Assembly: GCA_023405815.1 (NCBI GenBank)
Contig: JAEXXM010000034.1
Location: forward strand, 1 to 64,000
Source of the DNA: Pseudomonadota bacterium
Lineage (GTDB): Bacteria > Pseudomonadota > Alphaproteobacteria > Rhizobiales > Hyphomicrobiaceae
DNA: 64,000 bases
Reading direction: 5' to 3'
Below, one piece after another: positions 41,670-50,484 of this stretch. Each line of letters begins with the position of its first letter. The stretch's first letter is position 1. The translations under genes and the position numbers were made by a program. The notes beneath the pieces are model-generated. The model was given only the letters and a program-made list of their open reading frames with translations, was not told the origin of the DNA and ran no database searches.

Positions 41670-42625
41670 TGCGCGGGAGCGGGCATGGGCCGCCGGTGCT
41701 CGGCGACCGCGTGGAGGAAGTCCTCGACGATCATCTCGGCGATGTTCACATCGGCGACGCTCTGCAGGCCGCGCCAGGAGGGATTGCTGTTCACCTCGAG
41801 GACGAGGAGCTGGCCATCGGGTGCGCGGATGAGATCGACGCCGGCGTAGTCGCCACCCACCGCGGCGAGTGCGCCCAGAGCCAGCTCTGCCATCTCGTCG
41901 CTCGGCACATGCGCGATGGGCGAGCCGCCTTGATGGACGTTGGTAATCCAATTTCCGGCGCGGCGGGCCATGGCGGCGATGACGCGGCGACGCGTGACGA
42001 TGACGCGCCAGTCCTCGAATGTCGCGCCCGAGGACGGCACGAAATCCTGCAGGTAGTAGATGTTGTCGGCAGCCTCGGGTGCCGGCAACTCACTGACGTC
42101 GTCCACGCGCAAGAGCCCCTTACCCTGCGAGCCGAAGAGCGGCTTGTAAATCAGCGGTCGTCCGGCTGCGCCAACATAGGCATCGGCGGGAGGCAGGGTC
42201 TCGACCGTTCGCGTGCGCGGGGTCGGGATGCCTGCCTTGTGCAGAAGAAATGTCGTCGCCGACTTGTCGACGCAGCGCTCGATGGCGCGCGCATCGTTCC
42301 ACACGCGCACGCCGCTTTCGCGCAAGGCATGCAGCAGGCCGAGACGGAAGGTGATCTGCTCGAGCGTTCCCGCCGAGATCGAGCGGACGAAGACCGCATC
42401 CGGCAACTCGCCGTTGAAGCCCGGGATATCTATTCCGCTCTCGAGCCCAGTATCGAAGGCGCAGCGCGGAAGCGAGCTGACGACGACATAAGCTCCGCGC
42501 TCACGCAGCGCGTCGGCGAGACGGCGCACGTGCCAGTTGCCGCTCTCCTCCTCGAGGAAAAGAGCGATCTTCAGTCCGCTGGCGCTGGGCTCAGCGGAAG
42601 CTTTTATCGACGACGTCTGGAGCAA
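41657..42625 (-). CDS. RimK-like ATP-grasp glutamate ligase
   Basis: A 322-residue ATP-grasp protein with SGVRVWNDARAIERCVDKSATTFLLHKAGIPTPRT (RimK-type, the CVDKSATT loop), PLIYKPLFGSQGKGL and the metal-binding EVNSNPSWRGLQSV at the end. RimK-like ligases of this kind add glutamates to H4MPT (MptN) or to peptide tails. Methylofuran also carries a polyglutamate tail, so either target is possible. It lies between mch and the CitG-like gene, overlapping both (35 and 13 bases). Confidence 0.85.
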   Translation of the reverse strand: MLQTSSIKASAEPSASGLKIALFLEEESGNWHVRRLADALRERGAYVVVSSLPRCAFDTGLESGIDIPGFNGELPDAVFVRSISAGTLEQITFRLGLLHALRESGVRVWNDARAIERCVDKSATTFLLHKAGIPTPRTRTVETLPPADAYVGAAGRPLIYKPLFGSQGKGLLRVDDVSELPAPEAADNIYYLQDFVPSSGATFEDWRVIVTRRRVIAAMARRAGNWITNVHQGGSPIAHVPSDEMAELALGALAAVGGDYAGVDLIRAPDGQLLVLEVNSNPSWRGLQSVADVNIAEMIVEDFLHAVAEHRRPMPAPAQCPV

Positions 42626-43562
42626 GTTGGCCCGCGTGGAATGAGGTGCCGGTGTCGAGGTTGGAGACGATTACCTCGGCCGGGCTGAACAGCATCGGAT
42701 CGATCTTGTAGAAGTCGCCGCCGGCGGCAGCAAAGATTTCGGCGAAGGGTTCGCCGTAAGCAGCACAGGTGCTGGAGGGGAGCTGCTTTGCGAGTTGCTC
42801 CGCCGCCTCGTTCGTGCCGCGGACGAAAAGTTGCACGCGGCCGCCGTAGATCACGGCGTCGTTGGTGCGGCCCATGGCCTTGACGAAGTCAGGGACTGGC
42901 GGCGCGATGGGTGCGGTGCCGATGCCGTCCTCGATGTGATCCAACGGGAAGTGCAGCTCGTGCGCCTTGTGAAGGGCGACCTCGAGCACGCGGGCGGCGA
43001 TCTGCACGCTGCCGGCAATGCAGCCGGTCGGGGCATAGAGGACCGTCAGGTTGGCGGGCTGGACGCCGCAAGCGGCAGCAACCGAGCGTGCGACCGAGGC
43101 GGGCGGGGCTTTGTCGCCCTCGATGACGAGCGAAGCCTTGCTGTAGTGGTCGACGTAGCTGAGATCCTTGAACAGCGCCTCGACGCGAGAAAGCGCGCGT
43201 GCGGGTCCGGAGCCGAGCGCGAAGAAGCCGCTCTCCTGCTCGGTGATCTGCCAGCCGGCGTACTGGCTGCCGAGGCACGCGACAACCGGGTTGGCGGCAT
43301 GCACGGTGATGCCGAGCGGCCAGCGCTTGAGGCCCGAGTCGTTGTGGATCGTCACGGTGCCGAGGCCGCCGAGACAGACTTCTGCGAGACGGCGGCCGGC
43401 CTCGAGACCGCCCGGCACGTGAGCGCCCATGTCGATGCAGCGCTCGCCGGCGCCGCCGATCGTCACCGCGCAGCGCAACGCGTCGGCGTCGGCCACTATG
43501 CCTTCAACGAGCTTGGCTGCGCGCGCCGAGACGCTCGGGGCCGGGCCGTTGTACTTCTGCAT
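42591..43562 (-). CDS. mch: methenyl-H4MPT cyclohydrolase
   Basis: A 323-residue protein aligned along its length with Mch: NDSGLKRWPLGITVHAANPVVACLGSQYAGWQI, LYAPTGCIAGSVQIAARVLEVALHKAHEL and AMGRTNDAVIYGG. It hydrolyses methenyl-H4MPT to formyl-H4MPT, between MtdB and Fhc. ATG 43562 is the natural start; the open frame extends upstream without a ribosome site. Its start lies within the end of the upstream ATP-grasp gene. Confidence 0.97.
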   Translation of the reverse strand: MQKYNGPAPSVSARAAKLVEGIVADADALRCAVTIGGAGERCIDMGAHVPGGLEAGRRLAEVCLGGLGTVTIHNDSGLKRWPLGITVHAANPVVACLGSQYAGWQITEQESGFFALGSGPARALSRVEALFKDLSYVDHYSKASLVIEGDKAPPASVARSVAAACGVQPANLTVLYAPTGCIAGSVQIAARVLEVALHKAHELHFPLDHIEDGIGTAPIAPPVPDFVKAMGRTNDAVIYGGRVQLFVRGTNEAAEQLAKQLPSSTCAAYGEPFAEIFAAAGGDFYKIDPMLFSPAEVIVSNLDTGTSFHAGQLAPDVVDKSFR

Positions 43563-44700
43563 TGTCGTTGCGCTCCCTGTTTCGCGCCTGTGCATACAGC
43601 ATGTCACCCAGGTCGGCCAAGCGCTGACGGCTACTGCCTAACGCCGCATCCGGCGTTGGTGCAGATGCGAACACGGTGGCTATCGGGCGGTAGCGCGGGA
43701 TGCGGGTGCCGGGGGCAGGCCGGTCGGCGGTCCAATCGGGCCAGGGGGCCTCGCCTATGACGAGCGGGCCGCGGTCGGCGTAAAGGATTGCTGCGGCACG
43801 GCAGCCCGACCGGCTCGGTAGCAGCAGGGGATGGCCGGTGCAGGCCGCGACGTGCGCCTTGAACAACGTACCTTCCTCATCATCGAAGACGTCGAGGGTG
43901 GCGCCGGGCCGAGGGTTAACCTCGAGGAGGTAGGCCGTGCCGTCGACGATCATGAAGTCAAATGAGACCAATCCGACGAGTTTCAGCGCGGCTGAAAGGG
44001 TCTCGGCCGTGGCACGCATCGCTGCCGCGAGGGGAGGGGCGAGCTCCACCGGGCCCACGGCGCCGCCATAGCGAAACGGCCGCGGCCCGCTGCCGACGGA
44101 CCACTGACGGCTGATGCCGATCACGCGCAATCCATCGCGCGTTGCGAGTGCAAGCACCGAGTGGGGAACACCGTCGAGGCGGCGCTGGTAGTAGCGTCTG
44201 GCGCCGAGCTCGCGATCGTCCGCCGCGGGCACGATGTGCGTTCCGCCGCTGCCACCGATGCGCTTCGATATCCAGCCGGACGGATCGTCCGGAGGGGTCG
44301 TGCGCGTTTGCGGATGCGCGATGGCGTGGGTGTCGAGCAGTGCGACGAGGGCGGAAGGATGCTTGCAACGGGCAATCGTCGCGGCGTCGTTGCCTAGCAG
44401 CGGATAGCGGCGCTCAAGAACGGAGATGAGCTTGGGGCGATCCTCGAAGCCGGACCCGAGGACGAGGCCAACGGGCGGCGTCTCTGCCCGGGCCGTAAGG
44501 TCAGCGAGAGCTGCGAGCGTCTGTTTGGTACGAAATCCAATACGGGCCGCGTCCTTGACGCAAACGGCAGCGGCGGCGTGCTCGGCGGTGTCCGTGTCGG
44601 CGAACGCATCGGCGACAAGCGGCAAGTATCCTGCACGCCGGGCGGAGGCTGCGAGCCCCCGCCCGGCAAGTGCTGCAATGAGGATCGTCTCGCGCGTCAA
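43504..44700 (-). CDS. ATP-grasp protein, MfnD-like
   Basis: A 398-residue protein with an N-terminal pre-ATP-grasp domain (AALAGRGLAASARRAGYLPLVADAFADTDT) and an ATP-grasp domain with SGWISKRIGGSGGTHIVPA and YLLEVNPRPGATLDVF as metal-binding end. It is like Orf17 of the Methylorubrum H4MPT islands, related to the archaeal methanofuran enzyme MfnD (tyramine-glutamate ligase). The C-terminal 19 residues overlap mch in another frame. It is coupled to mtdB: its ATG is at the mtdB stop (four-base overlap). Confidence 0.82.
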   Translation of the reverse strand: MTRETILIAALAGRGLAASARRAGYLPLVADAFADTDTAEHAAAAVCVKDAARIGFRTKQTLAALADLTARAETPPVGLVLGSGFEDRPKLISVLERRYPLLGNDAATIARCKHPSALVALLDTHAIAHPQTRTTPPDDPSGWISKRIGGSGGTHIVPAADDRELGARRYYQRRLDGVPHSVLALATRDGLRVIGISRQWSVGSGPRPFRYGGAVGPVELAPPLAAAMRATAETLSAALKLVGLVSFDFMIVDGTAYLLEVNPRPGATLDVFDDEEGTLFKAHVAACTGHPLLLPSRSGCRAAAILYADRGPLVIGEAPWPDWTADRPAPGTRIPRYRPIATVFASAPTPDAALGSSRQRLADLGDMLYAQARNRERNDNAEVQRPGPERLGARSQAR

Positions 44701-45596
44701 GCGGTGAGCGTGCGCGCCAGATCGAAGGCGGCGCGGAAGTCGTAGTGCACCGGCTTGTCGGAATCGATCATGCGCTTGAACAGGCCAGATTCCGTCTTGT
44801 ACTTGATGTCGCCGATGGCGAGCGGGCCGACGCCGAGCGCGTTGGACCCGGGGAGCGGCGCGCCGTCCATGAACAGCTCCATGCCGTCGATGCCCGGGGG
44901 CGGAACCGCGTTGACGTCGGCTGCGACGAGCAGGTTCTTGGCCTTGGCGAGGTCGTCGGATGTCAGAACCCGGACGCCGGCTGCAGCGGCGGCAAACACC
45001 ACCTCGGTGTCGGCGATGATCGCCTGCTTCTGTTCGAGCGTCTCGCCGGATTTGGCGATGAGATCGACGCCGAAGCGCTGCTTCGACACCTCGGCCGACT
45101 TGATCACGCGGTCGACGCCACGGTGGGCAACGAGCGTCACCTCGGCCCCCTCGAGGGCGGAGATGATCGAGGAGGCGAAACCGACGACGCCGGTGGCGCC
45201 GAATACGGCGACCTTGGTGCCCTTCCAGCCGCGGTTGAACTTGGTGCGCAGCACGCGCTCAGCGCACGCGACCATGGCAGCGGCGGTGGTGAACGAGCCG
45301 GCCGGGTCAGCCAGAGCCGAGAGACCGAACGGAGGCACGAGCGCCTTCTGCACGGCTTCCAGCATGTCGAGGGCGAGGATGGCGTCCTTGCCGCCGATGA
45401 AGAAGCCCGTCCGCACACCGTAGTTCGGCGGGCGTGAGAAGATGGCGTCCTGGGTAAGGGCGGTGACCTCCTCCAGCGTCACGTTGATGTAGGGGACAAT
45501 GACCTTCCAGCCGGCATCCGCCGCCATGTTCACGTCGAAGGGGGACATATGCTTCTGCGGTGAGAGCATGTGCAGGATCGGAGTGGCTTCGCTCAT
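44697..45596 (-). CDS. mtdB: NAD(P)-dependent methylene-H4MPT dehydrogenase
   Basis: A 299-residue dehydrogenase with an N-terminal substrate domain and a Rossmann domain at KVAVFGATGVVGFASSIISALEGAEVTLVAHRG. HMLSPQKHMSPFDVNMAADAGW at the start is the Mtd signature. It oxidises methylene-H4MPT to methenyl-H4MPT. It is distinct from MtdA by its H4MPT-cluster position and sequence. The gene is the first of the mtdB-ATP-grasp-mch-RimK-CitG run, with starts and stops overlapping. Confidence 0.95.
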   Translation of the reverse strand: MSEATPILHMLSPQKHMSPFDVNMAADAGWKVIVPYINVTLEEVTALTQDAIFSRPPNYGVRTGFFIGGKDAILALDMLEAVQKALVPPFGLSALADPAGSFTTAAAMVACAERVLRTKFNRGWKGTKVAVFGATGVVGFASSIISALEGAEVTLVAHRGVDRVIKSAEVSKQRFGVDLIAKSGETLEQKQAIIADTEVVFAAAAAGVRVLTSDDLAKAKNLLVAADVNAVPPPGIDGMELFMDGAPLPGSNALGVGPLAIGDIKYKTESGLFKRMIDSDKPVHYDFRAAFDLARTLTA

Positions 45597-45622
45597 GATT
45601 GGTCTTCCCTGGCTCGTCTGAT

Positions 45623-46639
45623 TTATGTGCTTGCGATCTTCTCTACGGTGGCGCCCCTGTTGCGCCCTTCGGCAATAAGGATCTCAAGACCCTCGCGTCT
45701 AGCGATTTCGATCGAGGAATCATAGAGGCGGCGCGCAATTTCCTGCGACGGCGCGAAGGCGAACCCTGTCGGCCCCCACGAGCTCTGTCCAATTCCGTAG
45801 GCGCCGGCCGCGCGCAATGACTCGATGACGCGGCCAACGGCCGGGCTGGTCCACGGGCTGCCGCCTTGTGCACTTGCGAAGTGATCGCCTACGGCTCGCT
45901 GAATCGCGGTCAGAGCATTGCCGAACACCTCGATGTCGGCTTCCATCAGCCCGGGCACAAGCTGCATCAGGACGAGGCGGCATATCTCAGCTGCCACCTC
46001 TGCGGGCATCGGCGGCAAGGCCGCGAAGGCGTTGGATTCGGCCTCGCCGTGTACGCCGGCGGTGCTCTTGTCCATGACGAGCAGCGCGCGCCAGGCAGCA
46101 GGAAAGTCGGTGCGCACAAGGATGGGCGGGGCGCGGTCAATGGAACCGCGGCCGCCATCGACTATGAAGCCGCCCTGCTCGAAGGCAGCCATTCCGATGG
46201 CCGAACGGGCGCCGCGGTTGACCAATTCTCCGAGCTGGGAAGGGACGTGGTCGATGCCTTCGAGGGTCATCAGCGCGGCACCTGCCGCGAGCGCCAGTTG
46301 CGTGCCGGACCCGAGGCCCGCATGGGGCGGTATGGCAGAGGCAACCTTTACCTCATAGGCGCCGGGAAGCGCGTGAGCGTCGGCAAGGCGGCGTAGCGTT
46401 GAGAGCGCGCGGGCGTGGTCGGGGCCCTCGCCCTTGAAGGCTTTGCTGCGCTTGAGGATTACTTCCGTGCGCGGAGCATCGACGGCCAGCCCGATGCTGC
46501 CGAACATGCGGCCGAGATTGCCGTTGAGATCGAGAAAGCCGAGATGCAGGCGCGCAGGGGCGACCACGCGCACGGCGCCGGCGTGGGAGCGCGCGCGCTT
46601 TGTGGGTGCCTCAGATTGCGTTGCGTCGGCCAGTGGCAT
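45623..46639 (-). CDS. beta-ribofuranosylaminobenzene 5'-phosphate synthase
   Basis: A 338-residue GHMP-kinase-fold protein with VRVVAPARLHLGFLDLNGNLGRMFGSIGLAVDAP near the start, the Gly-rich PPHAGLGSGTQLALAAGAAL loop (GLGSGTQ) and GQSSWGPTGFAFAPSQ near the end, all typical of RFAP synthase (MptG/Orf4). It condenses 4-hydroxybenzoate or p-aminobenzoate with PRPP in the first committed step of H4MPT synthesis. It is 26 bases upstream of mtdB on the same strand. Confidence 0.93.
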   Translation of the reverse strand: MPLADATQSEAPTKRARSHAGAVRVVAPARLHLGFLDLNGNLGRMFGSIGLAVDAPRTEVILKRSKAFKGEGPDHARALSTLRRLADAHALPGAYEVKVASAIPPHAGLGSGTQLALAAGAALMTLEGIDHVPSQLGELVNRGARSAIGMAAFEQGGFIVDGGRGSIDRAPPILVRTDFPAAWRALLVMDKSTAGVHGEAESNAFAALPPMPAEVAAEICRLVLMQLVPGLMEADIEVFGNALTAIQRAVGDHFASAQGGSPWTSPAVGRVIESLRAAGAYGIGQSSWGPTGFAFAPSQEIARRLYDSSIEIARREGLEILIAEGRNRGATVEKIAST

Positions 46640-46692
46640 TACGGTTCAACCTGCTGATGCGGAGCGTCCCCATAGCCGGAGGAGAGGACATT

Positions 46693-47070
46693 ATGGCGGC
46701 TGAGCGCGAAAAGCCCATGCCGGATGCCGAAGTCAACGAGTGGCTGCAAAAAAACCTGCCAAAATGGCGTCTTGAGGATGGCTGGATCCGGCGGACATAC
46801 AAGACAAGCGGGTGGAAGGGAACTCTGATGGTGATCACGACCGTCGGCCATCTGGCCGAGGCCGCATGGCACCATCCTGATATCACAGCGTCCTACGCCT
46901 GGGTCGAGGTGCGCCTAATGACGCATACTGCGAAAGGCATCACCCCTAAGGACCTGGAGCTGGCCAAGAAGATCGAAGAGGTCATCCATTGGCAGCCGGG
47001 AAAGGAAGGAGGGGCGTTGGAGGGGACCCCAGTCTCCGACCAGCGCTTCGCTTACATAAAATACGATTGA
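46693..47070 (+). CDS. pterin-4a-carbinolamine dehydratase-like protein
   Basis: A 125-residue PCD/DCoH protein begun at ATG 46693 with GGAGGAGAGGAC upstream. It has WRLEDGWIRRTYKTSGWKGTLMVITTVGHLAEAAWHHPDITASYAWVEVRLMTHTAKGIT, containing the E-A-A-x-H-H-P-D active-site motif and the HTAKGIT loop. Members in H4MPT clusters are conserved in methylotrophs and may act in pterin chemistry rather than in phenylalanine hydroxylation. It is divergent from the RFAP synthase gene. Confidence 0.88.
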   Translation: MAAEREKPMPDAEVNEWLQKNLPKWRLEDGWIRRTYKTSGWKGTLMVITTVGHLAEAAWHHPDITASYAWVEVRLMTHTAKGITPKDLELAKKIEEVIHWQPGKEGGALEGTPVSDQRFAYIKYD

Positions 47071-47323
47071 TTTTTGCTGATGCGAGAAGCGAGAGGCTTG
47101 TCGTGCGGCTCGCATTGAGCAAGTGGATGTCCGGCGCACGCGCCGAGGCCCCTTGGGCCTTTGCTGCTTCGCGGCCAAGCAGGCCACCGCCTCTCAACGT
47201 CACATCCGCGGGGTGGCCCGCCGGGGTGGTCCCGCCACGACACGCTTGAGCGAGCTTGACAGCTTGCGTTGGCGCGGCTTGCGCGTTAACGAGCACCGCC
47301 TGCCGACACCTTCATGAGCCAAG

Positions 47324-47833
47324 ATGCCCGCCACTTCGACCGTTCGCGACGTTTCGAGATTCGATTGCATCGTGGCGCTGGGCTCAAATCTCGGCGACAA
47401 GGCTGCCAACATCGACCGGGCCATAGAGCTCTTGACCGAGATGGGGGATGTGCGACTGCTGGCGCGGTCGCGCAATTATGCGACGGAGCCATGGGGCAAG
47501 ACGGACCAGGACTGGTTCGTCAACGCAGCGATCGCCGTCGCGACGTCGCTGTCGCCGCGGTTACTGCTGGCGCGCTGCAAGGACATCGAGCGGCGTATGG
47601 GACGTGTGGAGGTGGAGCGCTGGGGGCCGCGCATCATCGACCTCGATCTCCTCGTCTATCGCGGCGTCACCATCGATGAGCCGGATCTCGTGCTGCCGCA
47701 TCCGCATATCGGAGCGCGTTCCTTCGTGCTGGCGCCGCTGATGGACCTCGATCCCGATCTTCCGATCTGCGGCAAGAGCGTGCGCGAGATGTACGAGGCC
47801 ATAGACCATTCGAGTGTGCGCGTTCTCGAATGA
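47324..47833 (+). CDS. folK: 6-hydroxymethyl-7,8-dihydropterin pyrophosphokinase
   Basis: A 169-residue FolK protein with CIVALGSNLGDKAANIDRAIELL (HPPK signature start) and WGPRIIDLDLLVY, the R-x-x-D-x-D-x-L motif binding Mg-ATP. It transfers pyrophosphate to hydroxymethyldihydropterin for folate or H4MPT synthesis. It is preceded by 253 bases with no gene. Confidence 0.92.
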   Translation: MPATSTVRDVSRFDCIVALGSNLGDKAANIDRAIELLTEMGDVRLLARSRNYATEPWGKTDQDWFVNAAIAVATSLSPRLLLARCKDIERRMGRVEVERWGPRIIDLDLLVYRGVTIDEPDLVLPHPHIGARSFVLAPLMDLDPDLPICGKSVREMYEAIDHSSVRVLE

Positions 47834-47862
47834 GGGCGGAGCGCCGCCTCGTAAACCCTGGC

Positions 47863-48267
47863 CTATTGCTTTCTCGGAATCGCCCAGCAGCTCGGCAGAT
47901 GTTTCATGCCGATCTTGGGGTAGTAGCCTTCGGCTGCGGGCGCGGCGAGCAGGATCAACGTCGTGTCGTCTCCGGCTAGGCGATGCGTTTCGGCAATGAG
48001 GCGCTTGCCGATGCCCTTGCCTTGATAGGCGGCATCGACGGCGAGGTCGGAGAGATAGCAGCAGTAAGCGAAATCGGTGATGGCGCGCGATATGCCGACA
48101 AGCCGGTCGCCGTCGCGAGCCGTTACGATGACATCGGCCTGACGCAGCATCCTGTCGAGCCGGGCCAGATCCTGCGCCGGGCGCCGCGCAGCGAGCGTCG
48201 AAGCGACGAGGATCGCCTGGAACTCCTCAGCGGCGAGCTGAGGCTCGCCGGCGAACTCTATCGGCAT
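47863..48267 (-). CDS. GNAT-family N-acetyltransferase
   Basis: A 134-residue protein with the GNAT acetyl-CoA loop AVDAAYQGKGIGKRLIAETHR (QGxGxG/A) and LLAAPAAEGYYPKIGMK. ATG 48267 was taken as the start, because the longer frame up to 48348 would precede the domain with unrelated sequence and run into the hairpin. Substrate unknown. Confidence 0.75.
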   Translation of the reverse strand: MPIEFAGEPQLAAEEFQAILVASTLAARRPAQDLARLDRMLRQADVIVTARDGDRLVGISRAITDFAYCCYLSDLAVDAAYQGKGIGKRLIAETHRLAGDDTTLILLAAPAAEGYYPKIGMKHLPSCWAIPRKQ

Positions 48268-48324
48268 GGCACGCCTTGCGTGGAGTTTGAGGGGACAATG
48301 TTGGGCCATCGTCTGAAAAGTACA

Positions 48325-48357
48325 ACGCCGCGGATCGTTGCGATCCACGGCGTTGCA
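48325..48357 (-). terminator. intrinsic terminator after the cytochrome gene
   Basis: Read on minus, AACGCCGTGGATCG and CGATCCGCGGCGTT form a stem with one mismatch and a short CAA loop, followed by GTACTTTTC. It lies about 20 bases after the cytochrome c stop codon at 48378. Confidence 0.8.
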
Positions 48358-48377
48358 GAATTCAAAGATGGCGCAGC

Positions 48378-48761
48378 TTACTTGGAGCTGCCGTCAGCAT
48401 TGAAGGATTCGATGTAGGCGATGAGGTCGTCACGCTCGGTTTCATCCTTGACGCCGGCGAACAACATCTTATTGCCCGGTACCTTCTTTTTCGGGTCGGC
48501 AACCCACTCATGCAGTGCCGCATCATCCCAGGTGATGCCGGAGGCCTTGAGGGCCGGGGAGTAGTTGAAGCCCTCGACCGACGCAGCGGCGCGGCCGAGA
48601 ATGCCATTCAGCTCAGGACCGACCTTGTTCTTGGCGCCCGGACCGATTGCATGGCAAGGCGCGCACTTGGTGAACACCTTCTTGCCGGCTTCCTTGTCCT
48701 GCGCCAACGCAACCGTCGGCATTGCGAGTGCCAGACCCGCTGCGACAACCCACTTCAGCAT
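48378..48761 (-). CDS. small class I cytochrome c
   Basis: A 127-residue exported cytochrome begun at ATG 48761 behind AAGGGAGAAACGGG. After the signal peptide (ALAMPTVALAQD) comes KVFTKCAPCHAIGPGAKNKVGPELNGILGR, with haem motif CAPCH (about residues 33-37), and PGNKMLFAGVKDE holds the axial Met. It is of the c2/cH type and could accept electrons from XoxG (or MxaG) and pass them to the terminal oxidase. Terminator follows the stop. It is separated from pqqE by 176 bases. Confidence 0.9.
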   Translation of the reverse strand: MLKWVVAAGLALAMPTVALAQDKEAGKKVFTKCAPCHAIGPGAKNKVGPELNGILGRAAASVEGFNYSPALKASGITWDDAALHEWVADPKKKVPGNKMLFAGVKDETERDDLIAYIESFNADGSSK

Positions 48762-48937
48762 CCCGTTTCTCCCTTTTCGACGTGCTCGCGTCGTTGATGG
48801 CGCGCGCATCATCCAATAGTCATCGTGAATGTGCCAAGTCTTTTGTGAACTTGGACTGAACACGATGACGCACCCCCCAATACTTGGCTTTTCTTGAGGG
48901 CTGGAGTCAGGAATTCCGTGTCGCAGCAAAACAAGAG

Positions 48938-50185
48938 CTAAGCGTCGCTGGGTTCCGGTGTTTTCTCGACCGAAGGCTTGGGGCTGGCTCCTCCCGGCCG
49001 ACGATAGATGAACGACGGTGAAGGCTGGTGTGATTCAACATCTGCCACTTTCGCCCAGTCCAAATGCATCGACGACAGCGAGCACGCCGGATCGGTATTG
49101 GCGGCGTCTCCGGTCAGGGCGAACGCCTGGCAGCGGCAGCCGCCGTAGTCGATCTCCTTGCGCGGACAGCTGCGGCACGGCTCCTTCATCCAGCTCGTGC
49201 CGCGATACATGTTGAACGCCGAGCCGTTGAGCCAGATGTCGGCGAGGGGACGATCCTTCACATTGTCGAACTCGAGATGCGTGATCGATTCCGCTGCGTG
49301 GCAGGGGAGCACGCGCCCCGAAGGGGTGATGTTGATGATGCCGCGGCCCCAACCGCCCATGCAGGGCTTGGGGTACTTGGCGTAATAGTCCGGAACGACG
49401 GCGTCGATGACGATGACGCCCTTGAGGCGCTCGCGCTCGCGCTCGACGATGCGGGCCGCGTCCATGAAGGCTTCGCGCGTCGGCATCAGCGAGGCGCGGT
49501 TCTTGAGCGCCCACGCATAGTACTGAACGTGAGCGATCTCGACGCGACCGGCGCCCAGCTCGACCGCGTAGTTGATGATCGCTTCGACGTTGTGGATGTT
49601 GTGGCGGTGTATCGGTGCGTTGACGGTCAGTGGCATGCCGAGCTCGCGAACCCAGGCGGCTACCTCTTTCTTCTTGGCGCTGCCGCCCTTGTAGCCGGCG
49701 ATGCGGTCGGCGTTCTCTGCCGCGGTGTCGACGTCCTGGATGGAAATCTGGACGTGATCGAGGCCGCACTCCTTCAGCTTCTCGAGCCGGTCACGTTTCA
49801 GAAGCACGGCGGCGGTGATGAGGTTGGTGTAGAGACCTGCCTCGGATGCCGTCTTGATGATCTCTTCGAGGTCGCGGCGCGCCGTCGGCTCGCCCCCCGA
49901 CAGGTGAACCTGCAGGATGCCGAGCTGGGCCGCTTGGCGCATCACCTTCTGCCATTCCTCGGTCGAAAGCTCGGTGTTGACCTTCTCGAGCTCGAGAGGG
50001 TTCGAGCAGTATGGGCACTGCAGAGGGCAGCGGTGCGTCAGCTCCGCGAGGAGGCCGATCGGCGCGCGAATAGCGCAGGAAGGATCGGGTGAGGGCGCGG
50101 ACGATGCGTCACAACGCATCTCGCCAGCATCCATGGTGACAGTCTCTTCCGTCACATGTTTGTCAGAGGGGGCAGTTTCGTTCAT
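48938..50185 (-). CDS. pqqE: PqqE, radical SAM peptide cyclase
   Basis: A 415-residue radical-SAM enzyme. Its N-terminal domain has LTHRCPLQCPYCSNPLELEK, the Cx3Cx2C iron-sulfur motif, and its SPASM domain holds the auxiliary-cluster cysteines in PCMGGWGRGIINITP and ACRSCPRKEIDYGGCRCQAFALTGDAANTDPAC. It forms the Glu-Tyr crosslink in PqqA. The N-terminal extension (about 45 residues, rich in acidic residues) and C-terminal Pro/Ser extension are outside the core. ATG 50185 overlaps the pqqD stop. Confidence 0.97.
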   Translation of the reverse strand: MNETAPSDKHVTEETVTMDAGEMRCDASSAPSPDPSCAIRAPIGLLAELTHRCPLQCPYCSNPLELEKVNTELSTEEWQKVMRQAAQLGILQVHLSGGEPTARRDLEEIIKTASEAGLYTNLITAAVLLKRDRLEKLKECGLDHVQISIQDVDTAAENADRIAGYKGGSAKKKEVAAWVRELGMPLTVNAPIHRHNIHNVEAIINYAVELGAGRVEIAHVQYYAWALKNRASLMPTREAFMDAARIVERERERLKGVIVIDAVVPDYYAKYPKPCMGGWGRGIINITPSGRVLPCHAAESITHLEFDNVKDRPLADIWLNGSAFNMYRGTSWMKEPCRSCPRKEIDYGGCRCQAFALTGDAANTDPACSLSSMHLDWAKVADVESHQPSPSFIYRRPGGASPKPSVEKTPEPSDA

Positions 50186-50484
50186 GCCTTCACTACTCCC
50201 TTGTCCGCGAGGTCCTGCAGCATCGCGATGATGTCGGCCTCGATATCCTCCTTAGGCGCGTTGTATTCCTTAGCTAGTATCTCGGCGATATCGCCAACAG
50301 TGCGCGCCCCATCACAAAGCTTCAAAACCTCGACAGCGATCGGGTCTGGGTCAAACAGGCGTTCGGGCGCGAGGATCAGCCAGCGGCCACGGCCGGCATC
50401 ATGGCGCATCTTGATATAGGGCGGCATGGCTGGCTTGCTGGCGGCTGTGATAACCGTTCGCTGGCGTGGCGCCGTTTCACCCAT
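50182..50484 (-). CDS. pqqD: PqqD, PqqA chaperone
   Basis: A 100-residue winged-helix PqqD with KMRHDAGRGRWLILAPERLFDPDPIAVEVLKLCDGARTVGDIAEILAKEYN. It presents PqqA to PqqE. The N-terminus before it (MGETAPRQRTVITAAS) is somewhat longer than usual. Coding is adjacent to pqqC with no gap and overlaps pqqE by four bases. Confidence 0.95.
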   Translation of the reverse strand: MGETAPRQRTVITAASKPAMPPYIKMRHDAGRGRWLILAPERLFDPDPIAVEVLKLCDGARTVGDIAEILAKEYNAPKEDIEADIIAMLQDLADKGVVKA

